Below the pieces are notes generated by a model. The model saw only the letters and a program-made list of their open reading frames with translations, ran no database searches and was not told the DNA's origin. Position numbers and translations under genes: made by a program. 64,000 nt of DNA from Phenylobacterium soli (GTDB lineage Bacteria; Pseudomonadota; Alphaproteobacteria; Caulobacterales; Caulobacteraceae), in NCBI RefSeq assembly GCF_003254475.1, contig NZ_QFYQ01000001.1, forward strand, positions 2,170,001-2,234,000, read 5' to 3'. Positions 51,757-61,657 of the stretch are shown in pieces; position 1 is the first letter of the stretch; each line of letters begins with the position of its first letter.

Positions 51757-53883
51757 ATGACCCTACGCAACGCCTGGCTGGCCGCCGCGGCCGCCGCCGT
51801 CCTGACGTCCGCCTGCGCCGGCCACGCTGCGCCGCCCAGCGCCGCCGCCGCCCCGCCGCCCCCCGCTCCGATCCCCGCGGCCGCGCCGGCGCCGAAGCCG
51901 GAGCTCGGCGCCTTCGGCGTCGACCTGACGAACCTCGACCCCTCGGTGGCGCCGGGCGACGACTTCTTCCGCTACGCCAACGGCAGCTGGCTGAAGCGCA
52001 CCGAGATCCCCGCCGACCGCTCGGTCTACACGAGCTTCGCCAAGCTGCGGCAGGTGGCCTCCGAGCGCACCCGGACCCTGATCCAGGCGCAGGCCGAGGC
52101 CCGGGCGCCGGAGGGCTCGGAAGCCCGCAAGATCGGCGACTTCTACGCGAGCTTCATGGACGAGGCGGCGATCGAGGCGCTGGGCGCCACGCCCCTCAAG
52201 CCGGAGCTCGCGACCATCGCCGGGATCCACGACCGCAAGGGGCTGGCGCGCTACCTCGGCTCGACGCTGCGGGCCGACGTCGACGTGCTGAACGCCACCT
52301 CGACCTACACGCCGCGCCTGTTCGGCCTGTGGGTGGTGGAGGACCTCAACGACACCAGCCGCTACGAGCCCTACATGCTGCAGGGCGGGCTCGGCATGCC
52401 CGACCGCGAATACTACCTGTCGAACTCGCCCAAATTCGTCGAGATCCGCGGCAAGTACGAGGCCCACGTGGCGCGGATGCTGACCCTGGCGGGCGAGCCG
52501 GACGCGGCGGCCAAGGCCAAGCGGATCGTGGCGCTGGAGACCGCCATGGCCCGCGTCCACTGGACCCCGACCGAGACCAGCGACGTCACCAGGACCAACA
52601 CCCGCTGGAAACTCGCGGACTTCCCGAAGAAGGCGCCGGGGCTCGACTGGCCGGCCTTCTTCGAGGCGGCCGGGCTCTCCGGTCAGCCGGAGATCGGCGC
52701 CTGGCAGGCGAGCGCGATCAGCGGCCTCTCCAAGCTGACGGCGACGACGTCGCTCGCCACCTGGAAGGACTACCTGACCTATCACGCGGCCGAGCGGGCG
52801 GCGCCGTTCCTGTCCAAGGCCTTCGTCGACGAGAACTTCGACTTCCAGGGCAAGACGCTCTCCGGAACACCGGAGCAGGAGGCCCGCTGGAAGCGCGGCG
52901 TCGCCTACACCAGCGCCGCGCTCGGCGAGGCGATCGGCAAGCTCTACGCCGACAAGTACTTCCCGCCGGAGGACAAGGCGCAGGTGCAGGGGATGGTGAA
53001 GAACATCCTGGCCGCCTTCGACAAGCGCATCGACCGGCTGGACTGGATGTCGCCGGCGACCAAGGCCAAGGCGCACGCCAAGCTGGCGACCTTCCAGGTG
53101 GGCGTCGGCTATCCGGACAAGTGGCGCGACTATTCGGGCCTGACCGTCACGCCCGGCGACGCCTACGGCAACCAGCAGCGGGCCGAACTCTTCGAGTACC
53201 GCCGCAACCTCGCCAAGCTCGGCCATCCGGTGGACCGCGGCGAGTGGTACATGACCCCGCAGACGGTGAACGCGCTCAATGCGCCGCTGCAGAACTCGAT
53301 CATCTTCCCGGCCGCGATCCTGCAGCCGCCGTTCTTCGACCCGCACGCCGACCCGGCGGTGAACTACGGCGCAATCGGCGGCGTCATCGGCCACGAGATC
53401 AGCCACTCGTTCGACGACAACGGCGCCCTGTTCGACGCCCACGGCAACCTGCGCAACTGGTGGACGCCCGAGGACATGGCTCACTTCAAGGCCGCCGGCC
53501 AGGCGCTCGCCCGCCAGTACGACGCCTACCAGCCGCTGCCGGACCTGCACGTGAACGGCCAGCAGACGCTGAGTGAGAACATCGCCGACCTGGCCGGGCT
53601 GGCGACGGCCTACGACGCCTATCGGCTGTCGCTGAACGGCGCCCCGGCGCCGGTGATCGACGGCTACACCGCCGACCAGCGGTTCTTCCTCGGCTGGGCG
53701 CAGGACTACGCCACCAAGTACCGCGAGGCGGCGCTGCGGCGGGCCCTCATCACGGACGGCCACTCGCCGGGCGAATACCGCGCCGACATCGTGCGCAACC
53801 TCGACCCCTGGTACGGCGCGTTCGACGTCAAGCCCGACCAGAAGCTGGCCCTGCCGCCCGAGAAGCGCGTGCGGATCTGGTGA
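51757..53883 (+). CDS. M13-family metallopeptidase (neprilysin-like), lipoprotein
   Basis: A 708-residue zinc peptidase. The signal and lipobox is VLTSAC (Cys at ~20), followed by a Pro/Ala-rich linker that would hold it on the periplasmic face. Zinc ligands are His546 and His550 in GHEISHSFDDNG with Glu607 in ENIADLAGL. LDWMSPATKAKAHAKL and NAPLQNSIIFPAAILQPPFF are classic M13 segments. It cleaves short peptides in the envelope. Stop overlaps the next start (GTGA). Confidence 0.93.
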   Translation: MTLRNAWLAAAAAAVLTSACAGHAAPPSAAAAPPPPAPIPAAAPAPKPELGAFGVDLTNLDPSVAPGDDFFRYANGSWLKRTEIPADRSVYTSFAKLRQVASERTRTLIQAQAEARAPEGSEARKIGDFYASFMDEAAIEALGATPLKPELATIAGIHDRKGLARYLGSTLRADVDVLNATSTYTPRLFGLWVVEDLNDTSRYEPYMLQGGLGMPDREYYLSNSPKFVEIRGKYEAHVARMLTLAGEPDAAAKAKRIVALETAMARVHWTPTETSDVTRTNTRWKLADFPKKAPGLDWPAFFEAAGLSGQPEIGAWQASAISGLSKLTATTSLATWKDYLTYHAAERAAPFLSKAFVDENFDFQGKTLSGTPEQEARWKRGVAYTSAALGEAIGKLYADKYFPPEDKAQVQGMVKNILAAFDKRIDRLDWMSPATKAKAHAKLATFQVGVGYPDKWRDYSGLTVTPGDAYGNQQRAELFEYRRNLAKLGHPVDRGEWYMTPQTVNALNAPLQNSIIFPAAILQPPFFDPHADPAVNYGAIGGVIGHEISHSFDDNGALFDAHGNLRNWWTPEDMAHFKAAGQALARQYDAYQPLPDLHVNGQQTLSENIADLAGLATAYDAYRLSLNGAPAPVIDGYTADQRFFLGWAQDYATKYREAALRRALITDGHSPGEYRADIVRNLDPWYGAFDVKPDQKLALPPEKRVRIW

Positions 53884-54683
53884 TCGCGCCGATCGCCATC
53901 GCCGACCCCGACGATCCGCGGATCGCCGACTATCGCGGGGTGCGCGAGCGCGACCTGGTAGGCCGCGAAGGGCGCTTCGTGGCGGAGGGGCTGGTGGTGC
54001 TGGAGAAGCTGGTCGCCGCCGGCCGCCATCCGCTGCGCTCGGTGCTCGCCGCCGAGCATCGGGTGGCGGCGGTGGCGGAGCGGCTGGCGGGCCTGGCGGC
54101 GGAGGTTCCGGTCTATGCGGCCTCGCAAGGGGTGATGGACGCCATCGTCGGCTTTCCCATCCATCGCGGCGTGCTGGGGATCGGCGAGCGGGCGGAGCCG
54201 GCGGCCGAGGCGCTGCTGGACGCCTTGCCGGCCAAGGCGCTGGTCGTCGCCCTCCAGGGCATCGCCAACCACGACAACATGGGCGGGCTGTTCCGCAACG
54301 CCGCGGCGTTCGGGGCGGACGCGGTGCTGGTCGGCGCGGACTGCTGCGATCCGCTCTATCGAAAGGCGATCCGGGTGTCGGTGGGCGCGGCCCTGACGAC
54401 GCCCTTCGCCCGCACGGAGTCGGACCTGGTGGAGCTGCTGGCGGGGCGCGGATTCGAGGTCCTGGCCCTGACGCCGGGCGGGACCGAACGGCTGGCGGAG
54501 CTGACCGCGGCGCCGCGACAGGCGGCGCTGTTCGGCGCCGAGGGCCCGGGATTGCCCGAGGCCGTCCTGGCGCGCTGCCGCACGGTGCGCATCCCGATGG
54601 CCGGCGGCTTCGACTCGCTCAACGTGGCGACCACCAGCGGCATCGTGCTGAACCGCCTGGCCGAGCTGAGGGGCGCTGCTTAA
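53880..54683 (+). CDS. SpoU-family RNA 2'-O-methyltransferase (TrmH-like)
   Basis: A 267-residue protein. The N-terminal substrate-binding part (RFVAEGLVVLEKLV) is followed by the SPOUT knot with motif 1 IANHDNMGGLFRNAAAFG, motif 2 LFGAEGPGLPEAV and motif 3 RIPMAGGFDSLNVATTSGI. Methylates a ribose in rRNA or tRNA; the target is not predictable. GTG start coupled to the M13 gene. Confidence 0.9.
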   Translation: MIAPIAIADPDDPRIADYRGVRERDLVGREGRFVAEGLVVLEKLVAAGRHPLRSVLAAEHRVAAVAERLAGLAAEVPVYAASQGVMDAIVGFPIHRGVLGIGERAEPAAEALLDALPAKALVVALQGIANHDNMGGLFRNAAAFGADAVLVGADCCDPLYRKAIRVSVGAALTTPFARTESDLVELLAGRGFEVLALTPGGTERLAELTAAPRQAALFGAEGPGLPEAVLARCRTVRIPMAGGFDSLNVATTSGIVLNRLAELRGAA

Positions 54684-54749
54684 AGGCATACTTAACCCCC
54701 TGAAGAGCATGATCTTGTCCAAAGAGAACGGGGTCTTCTCGGGGGAGCG

Positions 54750-57176
54750 ATGACGGTTGCCAGAAAGGCAAGCGGCGGGGCGACGCCTACGCCGGCCGGC
54801 TTCGAACGGTCCTCGGGCGTCTTCGGGCGCCTGACGCGGCTGGCCGAGACCCTGCTCGCGCCCGCCAAGGCGCAGATCACCATCCTGATCGACGGTAAGC
54901 CGTGGCGCAGCCACGACCCGGAGAACACGCTCGGCGACAAGGCGACCCTGACCGAGATGGCCATCGCCGCCGGCAAGCCGGTGTGGATCGCCGACGCGCG
55001 CGAGCATCCGCGCTTCCGGGACAGCGTCTACGTCACCGGCGAGAAGGGCCTGCGGATGATCGTGGCCGCGCCGATCCGCCTGCCCGACGGCGCGGTGCCG
55101 GGGGCGCTGGTGGTCGGGGCCCGCGAGCCGCGCAAGCGCGACGCGGAGCTCGAGGCGCGGCTGATGGACATCGCCGACCTCTGCGCCGACGAATGGCTGC
55201 GGGTGCAGAGCCAGGCCGCGCAGGAGCGCTCGCAGCAGGAGAGCCGGGCGGTGCGCCAGGTGCTGGGGGCGATCATCGACTCCGCGCCGCTGTCGCTGCT
55301 GATGCTCGACGCCGAACTGCACATCATGGGGGCGAGCCGACGCTGGCTGGAGTCGCGCGACGTGACCCGGCGGGCGGCCATCGGGCGCAAGCTGACCGAC
55401 ATCATGCCCCAGGCGAAGGCCTGGCAACCGACCTTCGACCGCTGCCTCGCGGGCGAGGCGATCCAGTCGGATCGCGGCGAGGTGGAAGGCCCTGACGGGT
55501 CGACCCAGTGGGTGCGCACCGAACTGACGCCCTGGCGGGACGCCGACGGCGAGGTGGCCGGCATCATCGTCGCCTCGCACGACATCACCGACATGGTGGA
55601 GGCGCTGGAGGCCAGCGAGCGCTCCGAGGAGCGGCTGAAGCTGGCCCTGGAGATCTCCGAGATCCACGTCTGGGAGATGGACTACATCCGCCGCGAGCTG
55701 ACCAAGGTCGGGGCGGAGGACACCTTCTTCACCGAACCGCTGAGCTACCGCGACCTGCTGCGCGACATCTGGGGCGGGGTGGATCCGCGCGACCTGCCGG
55801 CCGCCCAGGCGATGTGGGAACGGCACCTGCGCGATGGCACGCCCTACAATCCGGAGTACCGGACCATCCGCAGCGACGGAAAGGTCGTCTGGGCGGCGGG
55901 CTCGGCCCGGATGATCACCGACGAGAACGGCCGGGTGGTCCGCCTGATCGGGGCGCTGCAGAACATCACCGAGCGCAAGCAGGCCGAGCAGGCCCTGGTG
56001 CGCGCCAAGGAAGAGGCCGAGGCCGCCACCCGGGCCAAGAGCGCCTTCCTGGCGACGATGAGCCACGAGATCCGCACGCCGCTGAACGGGGTGCTCGGCA
56101 TGGCCCAGGCCATGGCCCGCGACGAACTGGCCGGGCCGCAGCGCGAGCGCCTGGACGTGATCCGCCAGTCGGGCGAGGCGCTGCTGGCGATCCTCAATGA
56201 CGTGCTCGACCTCTCCAAGATCGAGGCCGGCAAGCTGGAGCTGGAGGAGACGGAGTTCGACATCGGCGAACTCGCCCGCGCGGCCCAGGCGACCTTCGCA
56301 GCCACCGCCCAGGCCAAGGGCGTCAAGTTCGAGCTGAAGGTCGCGCCGTCGGCGCGGGGGCTCTACCTCGGCGACACGGTGCGGGTGCGGCAGATCCTCT
56401 ACAACCTCGTCTCCAACGCCCTGAAGTTCACCGACAAGGGCAAGGTGAAGGTGGGCGTCGCACGGCGTGGGGGCTCCCTGGTGCTGAAGGTCAGCGACAG
56501 CGGCATCGGCATTGCGCCGGAGAAGCTCGCGACCCTGTTCCAGAAGTTCGAGCAGGCCGACGCCTCGACCACCCGGCGCTACGGCGGCACGGGGCTGGGC
56601 CTGGCCATCTGCCGCGAGCTCGCCGGCATGATGGGCGGCGCGATCACGGCGGAATCCAAGCTCGGCGCAGGGGCGATCTTCACCGTCGAGCTGCCGCTGA
56701 AGAAGCTGAGCGACAGCCAGCGCCCCGCGCCGGCGCCGCGCTCGGATTCAGGCGCCGCCCCCGAAGGTCGGGCGCTGCGGGTGCTGGCGGCCGAGGACAA
56801 TCCGATGAACCAGCTCGTCCTCAAGACGCTGCTGGCGCAGATCGGCGTGGAGCCGGTGATCGTCGGCGACGGACGCGCCGCGGTGGCCGCCTGGGCGCGC
56901 GAGCCCTGGGACCTGATCCTGATGGACGTGCAGATGCCGGAACTCGACGGCCCCTCGGCGACGGCCGAGATCCGCGCCCGCGAGGCGGCGGAGGGCCGGC
57001 CGCGGACGCCGATCGTAGCCCTGACGGCCAACGCCATGGACCACCAGGTCAGCGAATACCGCGCCGCGGGCATGGACGATTTCGTCGCCAAGCCGATCGA
57101 GGCCGGCCGCCTGTTCGAGGCGGTGCTGGCGGCGGCCGAACAGTCCGAGGCCGCGCAAGCCGCCGCGGCGGCCTAG
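54750..57176 (+). CDS. Hybrid sensor histidine kinase (GAF-PAS-PAS-HisKA-HATPase-REC)
   Basis: An 808-residue soluble kinase with no membrane segment. A GAF domain (~25-150) is followed by a short coiled linker, PAS 1 (~170-285), PAS 2 (~295-410) and the H-box MSHEIRTPLNGVLGM with phospho-acceptor His439. An ATP-binding domain comes next (NLVSNALKFTDKG; DSGIGIAPEKL; GGTGLGLAI). The C-terminal receiver has Asp726 in LILMDVQMPELDG and the acidic pair AAEDNP. It signals through an internal or external phosphotransfer step; ligand unknown. GGGGGAGCG precedes the ATG. No response-regulator partner is adjacent. Confidence 0.93.
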   Translation: MTVARKASGGATPTPAGFERSSGVFGRLTRLAETLLAPAKAQITILIDGKPWRSHDPENTLGDKATLTEMAIAAGKPVWIADAREHPRFRDSVYVTGEKGLRMIVAAPIRLPDGAVPGALVVGAREPRKRDAELEARLMDIADLCADEWLRVQSQAAQERSQQESRAVRQVLGAIIDSAPLSLLMLDAELHIMGASRRWLESRDVTRRAAIGRKLTDIMPQAKAWQPTFDRCLAGEAIQSDRGEVEGPDGSTQWVRTELTPWRDADGEVAGIIVASHDITDMVEALEASERSEERLKLALEISEIHVWEMDYIRRELTKVGAEDTFFTEPLSYRDLLRDIWGGVDPRDLPAAQAMWERHLRDGTPYNPEYRTIRSDGKVVWAAGSARMITDENGRVVRLIGALQNITERKQAEQALVRAKEEAEAATRAKSAFLATMSHEIRTPLNGVLGMAQAMARDELAGPQRERLDVIRQSGEALLAILNDVLDLSKIEAGKLELEETEFDIGELARAAQATFAATAQAKGVKFELKVAPSARGLYLGDTVRVRQILYNLVSNALKFTDKGKVKVGVARRGGSLVLKVSDSGIGIAPEKLATLFQKFEQADASTTRRYGGTGLGLAICRELAGMMGGAITAESKLGAGAIFTVELPLKKLSDSQRPAPAPRSDSGAAPEGRALRVLAAEDNPMNQLVLKTLLAQIGVEPVIVGDGRAAVAAWAREPWDLILMDVQMPELDGPSATAEIRAREAAEGRPRTPIVALTANAMDHQVSEYRAAGMDDFVAKPIEAGRLFEAVLAAAEQSEAAQAAAAA

Positions 57177-57269
57177 CAGAAGAGGCGGCCCCGCCGCCCG
57201 CGGGTGTGTGCTGGGCGCGGGCGACGGGAGCCTGAGCCGCGGAGCCGCGGCTCGCGGCGGCCTGGGGGA

Positions 57270-58064
57270 TCAGCCGCCGAATTCGTATCCGGACACCACC
57301 ACGTCCATGACCGTGTCGCGGAAGGCGAGGCGGCCGGCCTCGCCCTCGGCCGCGCCGGCGGCGACGAACAGCGGGGCGAGGTGCTCCTCGCGGGGGTGGG
57401 CCTCGCGGGCGAAGGGCGCGCCGGCCCAGCCGCGGATGGCCGCGTCGCGGCGGGCCGGCTCGGTCATGGCGCTTTCCAGCCAGGCGTCGAACGCCGCCGA
57501 GCGGTCGGTGAAGGCCGGCGAGAAGCCGCGCATGTTGTGCCAGCTCATGCCCGAGCCGACGATCAGCACGCCCTCGTCGCGCAGCGGCTTCAGCGCCCGG
57601 CCGAGCGCCAGGTGCGCCTCGGGATCGAGGTCATGGCGCAGAGACAGCTGGACGACCGGGATGTCGGCCTTGGGCGTCGCCAGCAGCAGGGGGATGAAGA
57701 CGCCGTGGTCGTAGCCGCGGGCCGCATCCTCCGCCGCCGGCAGGCCGGCCGCCGCGATCAGGCCGCGGATGCGGCGGGCGAGGTCGGGCGCGCCGGGGGC
57801 CGGGAAGCTGAGCTCATAGGTGTGCGCCGGGAAGCCATAGTAATCGAAGATCATCGGCGGCCGGGCCGCCGAGCCCACGGTGAAGGCGTCCGCCTCCCAG
57901 TGGCCAGAGACGACGAGGATCGCCTTCGGCCGCTCGGACAGGCCCTCGACGAGGCCCTTCAGCCAGTCGGCCATGCGGTCCCACTGGCCGGCCGGACCGC
58001 GGCCCCACTCCATGAAGAAGCAGGGACCGGCGCCGTGCGGGATGAAGTAGGTCGGCAGCGTCAT
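57270..58064 (-). CDS. DODA-type extradiol ring-cleavage dioxygenase (LigB-like)
   Basis: A 264-residue class III extradiol dioxygenase. TYFIPHGAGPCFFME supplies the first iron His, VVSGHWEADAF the second region, YDHGVFIPLLL the catalytic acid/base area, and GSGMSWHNM a late His. Family members open catechol-type rings (4,5-DOPA dioxygenase group). Second gene after the FMN reductase on the same strand (40-nt gap), so probably under the divergent LysR regulator. A GAGCCGCGGCTC-containing GC-rich stretch lies between this gene and the kinase. Confidence 0.87.
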   Translation of the reverse strand: MTLPTYFIPHGAGPCFFMEWGRGPAGQWDRMADWLKGLVEGLSERPKAILVVSGHWEADAFTVGSAARPPMIFDYYGFPAHTYELSFPAPGAPDLARRIRGLIAAAGLPAAEDAARGYDHGVFIPLLLATPKADIPVVQLSLRHDLDPEAHLALGRALKPLRDEGVLIVGSGMSWHNMRGFSPAFTDRSAAFDAWLESAMTEPARRDAAIRGWAGAPFAREAHPREEHLAPLFVAAGAAEGEAGRLAFRDTVMDVVVSGYEFGG

Positions 58065-58104
58065 GGCGAAGGTGTCCTTCGTGGTGGCGGTCACACTTGG
58101 CGGC

Positions 58105-58689
58105 TCAGGCCGCGCGGGCGACCGCCGGGTCGGAGGTGTTGCGGGCGATGAAGCCCGCGAAGGCCTGGCCAAAGGTCTTGAGGAAGTCGGCCGTCGCCTC
58201 GCTGGTCAAGGCGCCGCTCTCGTCGAACAGGGCGCCGGTGTTGCCGATATAGGCTTCCGGCTGGCCGAGGATCGGCATGGCGAAGAAGCTCAGCGCCTGG
58301 CGCAGGTGGTGGTTGGCGCCAAAGCCGCCGAGCGCGCCCATGGAGGTGGAGACCACCGCGGCGGGCTTCTCGGTCCAGACCGCCTGACCCCAGGGGCGCG
58401 AGCCCACGTCGATGGCGTTCTTCAGGAAGCCGGGGAAGGAGCGGTTGTACTCGGGCGTGACGAAGAGGACGGCGTCGGCCTTGGCGACCTGGCCGCGGAA
58501 GCGGGTCCAGGCGGCGGGGGCGTCTGCAGTCTCGAGGTCGGGGTCGTAGGCCGGCAGGTCGCCGATCTCGACGAAGTCGAACTTCAGGTTGGCGGGCGCC
58601 AGGTCGGCGATGGCCTTGGCGATCTTGCGGCTGGCGGAGTCCTTGCGGAGGCTGCCCACCAGGACGGCGACGGTGCGGGTCTCGGACAT
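58105..58689 (-). CDS. NAD(P)H-dependent FMN reductase (flavodoxin-like)
   Basis: A 194-residue flavodoxin-fold reductase. VLVGSLRKDSASRKIA binds the FMN phosphate, FVTPEYNRSFPGFLKNAID is the family signature, and STSMGALGGFGANHHLR the second FMN loop. Reduces quinones, azo dyes or chromate with NAD(P)H. Divergent from the LysR regulator, 107 bp away. Confidence 0.9.
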   Translation of the reverse strand: MSETRTVAVLVGSLRKDSASRKIAKAIADLAPANLKFDFVEIGDLPAYDPDLETADAPAAWTRFRGQVAKADAVLFVTPEYNRSFPGFLKNAIDVGSRPWGQAVWTEKPAAVVSTSMGALGGFGANHHLRQALSFFAMPILGQPEAYIGNTGALFDESGALTSEATADFLKTFGQAFAGFIARNTSDPAVARAA

Positions 58690-58762
58690 CGGTCTAACTC
58701 TCCCGGAATTGCGATGAGTGGGAGATGGGTCCGGTCCCGTGCGTTGATAATCGCCCCTGAGT

Positions 58763-58787
58763 GCATAAGTATGCTTCCGAACAGGAA
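58763..58787. promoter_or_regulatory. Candidate LysR-operator repeats in the divergent spacer
   Basis: GCATA-AG-TATGC (58763-58774) is followed directly by TTCC-N5-GGAA (58775-58787), ending 9 bp before the LysR start. Position between the divergent pair fits a LysR autoregulatory site; the exact boundaries are a guess. Confidence 0.4.
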
Positions 58788-58796
58788 ACAATCCGA

Positions 58797-59732
58797 ATGG
58801 ACCGTCTGGACGAGATGGCCGCCTTCGCGGCGGTGGCTGAGGCCCGCAGCTTCACCCAGGGCGCGCGGCGGCTGGGCGTCTCGGGCGCGCAGGTCTCCAA
58901 GCTCGTGGCGCGGCTGGAGGACCGGCTGGGCGCACGGCTGCTGAACCGCACGACACGCGACGTCTCCCTGACCGACACCGGCCGCGCCTACCTCGAGCGC
59001 GCCAAGGTCCTACTCGAGGACTTCGAGGCCCTGGAGAGCTCGGTCCGCGACGAGGACGGGCCGAAGGGCAGCCTGCGCATCTCCGCGCCGGTGGCGTTCG
59101 GGGCCATGGAGCTGGACGCCGCCCTGCTGGACTTCGCCGAGGCCTATCCGGAGATCTCGCTGGAGGTGTTCTACGCCGACCGGATGGTCAACCTCGTGGA
59201 GGAGGGCTTCGACCTCGGCGTCCGGATCGGGCGGCTGTCGGACTCCTCGCTGATCGCGCGCCGGCTGGCGCCGGTGCGGGCGGTGGCCTGCGCCTCGCCC
59301 GCCTACCTCCAGAAGCATGGCGTTCCGCAGACGCCGGCCGAGATCGCCGGACACGAGGCGATCCTCGACCTCAACACCAGCGATCCGACCCTGTGGGCGT
59401 TCGGGCAGAACGGCGAGTGCATGGAGACGCGGGTGCACGGACGCCTGCGCTTCGCCAGCGCCGAGGCCTGCCTGCAGGCGGCCGAGCGCGGGTTCGGCAT
59501 CGCCCGGGCGCCCGACTTCGTCGCCGCGCCGCGGCTGCGGGAGGGGCGGCTGGTCCCGCTGCTCTGCAGCTATGAGCCGGAGCTGTCGGCGATCCACGCC
59601 GTCTATCCGCACGCGCGCCACCTGGCGGCCAAGGTGCGGGTGTTCGTGGACTTCCTGGCGCAGCGCTACGCCGGAGAGCCCGCCTGGCGCCGCGGCTGGG
59701 GCAGCCACCCGGACCAGTTGCCAGCGGCCTGA
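58797..59732 (+). CDS. LysR-family regulator
   Basis: A 311-residue regulator. The N-terminal winged HTH is MAAFAAVAEARSFTQGARRL and SGAQVSKLVARLEDRLGARL, and the C-terminal two-lobe effector domain includes LRISAPVAFG and FDLGVRIGRL. It fits the AaeR/DmlR-like subgroup. ATG 58797 has an AGGAAACA ribosome site; upstream Met 58761 would place the operator repeats in the coding region. It probably controls the divergent FMN reductase/dioxygenase pair, a response to quinone or aromatic stress. Confidence 0.9.
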   Translation: MDRLDEMAAFAAVAEARSFTQGARRLGVSGAQVSKLVARLEDRLGARLLNRTTRDVSLTDTGRAYLERAKVLLEDFEALESSVRDEDGPKGSLRISAPVAFGAMELDAALLDFAEAYPEISLEVFYADRMVNLVEEGFDLGVRIGRLSDSSLIARRLAPVRAVACASPAYLQKHGVPQTPAEIAGHEAILDLNTSDPTLWAFGQNGECMETRVHGRLRFASAEACLQAAERGFGIARAPDFVAAPRLREGRLVPLLCSYEPELSAIHAVYPHARHLAAKVRVFVDFLAQRYAGEPAWRRGWGSHPDQLPAA

Positions 59733-59752
59733 GGCTGGGCGAGGGTCGGCCG

Positions 59753-60823
59753 ATGCCGAGCCCCAAGCCCGCCGCGAAGTCCGCTTCCACGTCCTCGGGC
59801 GACCTGAAGCTCTTCCTGCAGAAGCTGCTGATCACCGTCGCGGTGGCCGGCGCGGCGCTGATCGCCGTGCGCTGGCTGCCGGTGTTCCTGCTGGCCTTCG
59901 GCGCGGCCCTGATCGCGGTGATGCTGCGCTCCCTGGCCAATCCGATCCGCAAGCGCACGCCGCTCGATGCGGCCTGGTCGCTGGCGGTGGCGGTGTTCAT
60001 CGTCCTGGCGGTGATCGGCCTCGTCGGCTGGTTCGTGGGCGCCCAGATCGCCGCCCAGTTCGACCAGCTCGAGCAGATGCTGCCCAAGGCCTGGCTGGGC
60101 GCGCAGGCGGAGCTCTCCAGCTATTCGGCCGGGCGCTGGCTGCTCGGCAAGCTGCAGGAGGCGAGCGCCGACCATTCGGTGAGCTCGAGCCTCGGCATGG
60201 TGGCCGGGCGTCTCGGCCGTGCGACGCGGATGAGCGTCGGGGTCATCGCCGACCTCGTGGTGGTGATCATCGCCGGCATCTATTTCGCCGCCCAGCCCAG
60301 CCTCTATCGCGAGGGCCTGCTGCGGCTCGTGCCCGAAGGCGGCCGGACCAAGGTGGCCGATGCGGTGGAGGAGGCGGCGGCCTCGATGCGCAAGTGGCTG
60401 GCCGGCACCGGCATCGCCATGCTGGCCATGGGGATCATCGTGGCGGCGGGGACGGCGATGCTGGGCCTGCCGGCGCCGCTGGCGCTCGGCCTGCTGGCCG
60501 GGCTGGCGGAGTTCGTGCCGATCGTCGGCGCCATTGTCTCGGCGGTCCCGGGCCTGCTGCTGGCCGGGCCGGAAGGCCCGCACGTGGTGCTCTACACCCT
60601 GGTGTTCTATGTGGCGGCGCACCAGTTCGAGGGCCACGTGCTGATCCCGCTGATCCAGCGCCACGTGGTCTCCACGCCGCCGGCCCTGACCCTGTTCTCG
60701 GTGCTGGCGTTCGGCCTGCTGTTCGGGCCCCTGGGGGTGATCCTGGCGACGCCGCTGGCGGTGGTGCTGCTGGTGCTGGTGCGCCGGCTCTATCTCAACG
60801 AGGACGTCGAGGTCGGGCGCTAG
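59753..60823 (+). CDS. AI-2E family permease-like membrane protein
   Basis: A 356-residue membrane protein of the AI-2E (UPF0118/PerM) family with about eight membrane segments: two at the N terminus, one near 80-95, then a long extramembrane middle and a C-terminal cluster. GLLAGLAEFVPIVGAIVSAV and HQFEGHVLIPLIQ are the family signatures. Members exchange small solutes or ions; autoinducer transport is only one proposed role. Converges on the enoyl-CoA hydratase gene with a 4-bp overlap. Confidence 0.87.
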   Translation: MPSPKPAAKSASTSSGDLKLFLQKLLITVAVAGAALIAVRWLPVFLLAFGAALIAVMLRSLANPIRKRTPLDAAWSLAVAVFIVLAVIGLVGWFVGAQIAAQFDQLEQMLPKAWLGAQAELSSYSAGRWLLGKLQEASADHSVSSSLGMVAGRLGRATRMSVGVIADLVVVIIAGIYFAAQPSLYREGLLRLVPEGGRTKVADAVEEAAASMRKWLAGTGIAMLAMGIIVAAGTAMLGLPAPLALGLLAGLAEFVPIVGAIVSAVPGLLLAGPEGPHVVLYTLVFYVAAHQFEGHVLIPLIQRHVVSTPPALTLFSVLAFGLLFGPLGVILATPLAVVLLVLVRRLYLNEDVEVGR

Positions 60824-61605
60824 CGCTTCGCCGCCTTCCGGCGCGCCAGGAAGTCGGCCATGGCGCGGGCCGGCTCGTCGGTGCGGAAGGCCTCCTCGAA
60901 GGCGTCGACGCCGGCCTGGACGGCGCCGCTCATCGGCAGCTCTTCCCAGCGCTGCATCAGCGCCTTCTGCAGGCGCACGGCGCGGGGCTCGGGCTCGATG
61001 AGGGCGGTGACCAGGGCCTCGACGGCGAGGTCGAGTTCGTCGGCCGGATAGACCGCCTCGGCGAAGCCCCAACGGCAGGCGTCCTCGGCGGTGAAGGTCT
61101 CGCCGGTCATCAGCATCCAGCGGGCGCGGCCCCAGCCAACGAGGGTGGGCAGCAGGGCGGCCTCGACCACCGAGGGCAGGCCCAGCTTGACCTCCGGCAT
61201 GCCGAGCACGGCGTGGTCGGAGACCAGGCGCAGGTCGCAGGCGGCGGCGATCTCCAGCCCCGCGCCGAGGCAGTAGCCGTTGATCCGGGCGACCACCGGG
61301 CAGGGCAGGTCGCGGACGGCCTGGCAGCAGGCGTGGACCTTCTCGATGAAGGCGCGGGCGGCGGCAGGCGAAGCGAGGGCCGCCATCTCGTCGATGTTGG
61401 CGCCGCCGACGAAAGCCTTGTCGCCGGCGCCGGTCAGCACGGCGCAGCGCAGCTCCGGGTCCTCAGCGAGCCCGGCGAAGGCGGCCACGAAGGCGTCCAT
61501 CACCTCGGACGAGAGGCTGTTCAGCTTGGCGGGGTTGTCGACGGCGACGAAGGCCACGCGCCCGCGAGCGCGCTCCTCGATCCGGACCTGGACGGTGGCG
61601 GTCAT
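60820..61605 (-). CDS. Enoyl-CoA hydratase/isomerase family protein
   Basis: A 261-residue crotonase-fold enzyme. The oxyanion-hole strands are AFVGGANIDEMAAL and NGYCLGAGLEIAAACDLRL, with the catalytic-region motif GMPEVKLGLPSVVEA, where a Glu sits at the usual first catalytic position. The second Glu is less clear, so isomerase or other chemistry is possible. Role probably in fatty-acid or amino-acid breakdown. Confidence 0.88.
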   Translation of the reverse strand: MTATVQVRIEERARGRVAFVAVDNPAKLNSLSSEVMDAFVAAFAGLAEDPELRCAVLTGAGDKAFVGGANIDEMAALASPAAARAFIEKVHACCQAVRDLPCPVVARINGYCLGAGLEIAAACDLRLVSDHAVLGMPEVKLGLPSVVEAALLPTLVGWGRARWMLMTGETFTAEDACRWGFAEAVYPADELDLAVEALVTALIEPEPRAVRLQKALMQRWEELPMSGAVQAGVDAFEEAFRTDEPARAMADFLARRKAAKR

Positions 61606-61657
61606 GGCCTTCCGTACCGCCGGTCGGCGCAGGCGCCAAGGAACCCGATGGGGCCGA

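Noticed and set aside
57177..57269. GC-rich inverted repeat after the histidine kinase as a terminator
   Set aside because: GAGCCGCGGCTC is symmetrical but no T-run follows; compositional chance is likely in such GC-rich sequence.
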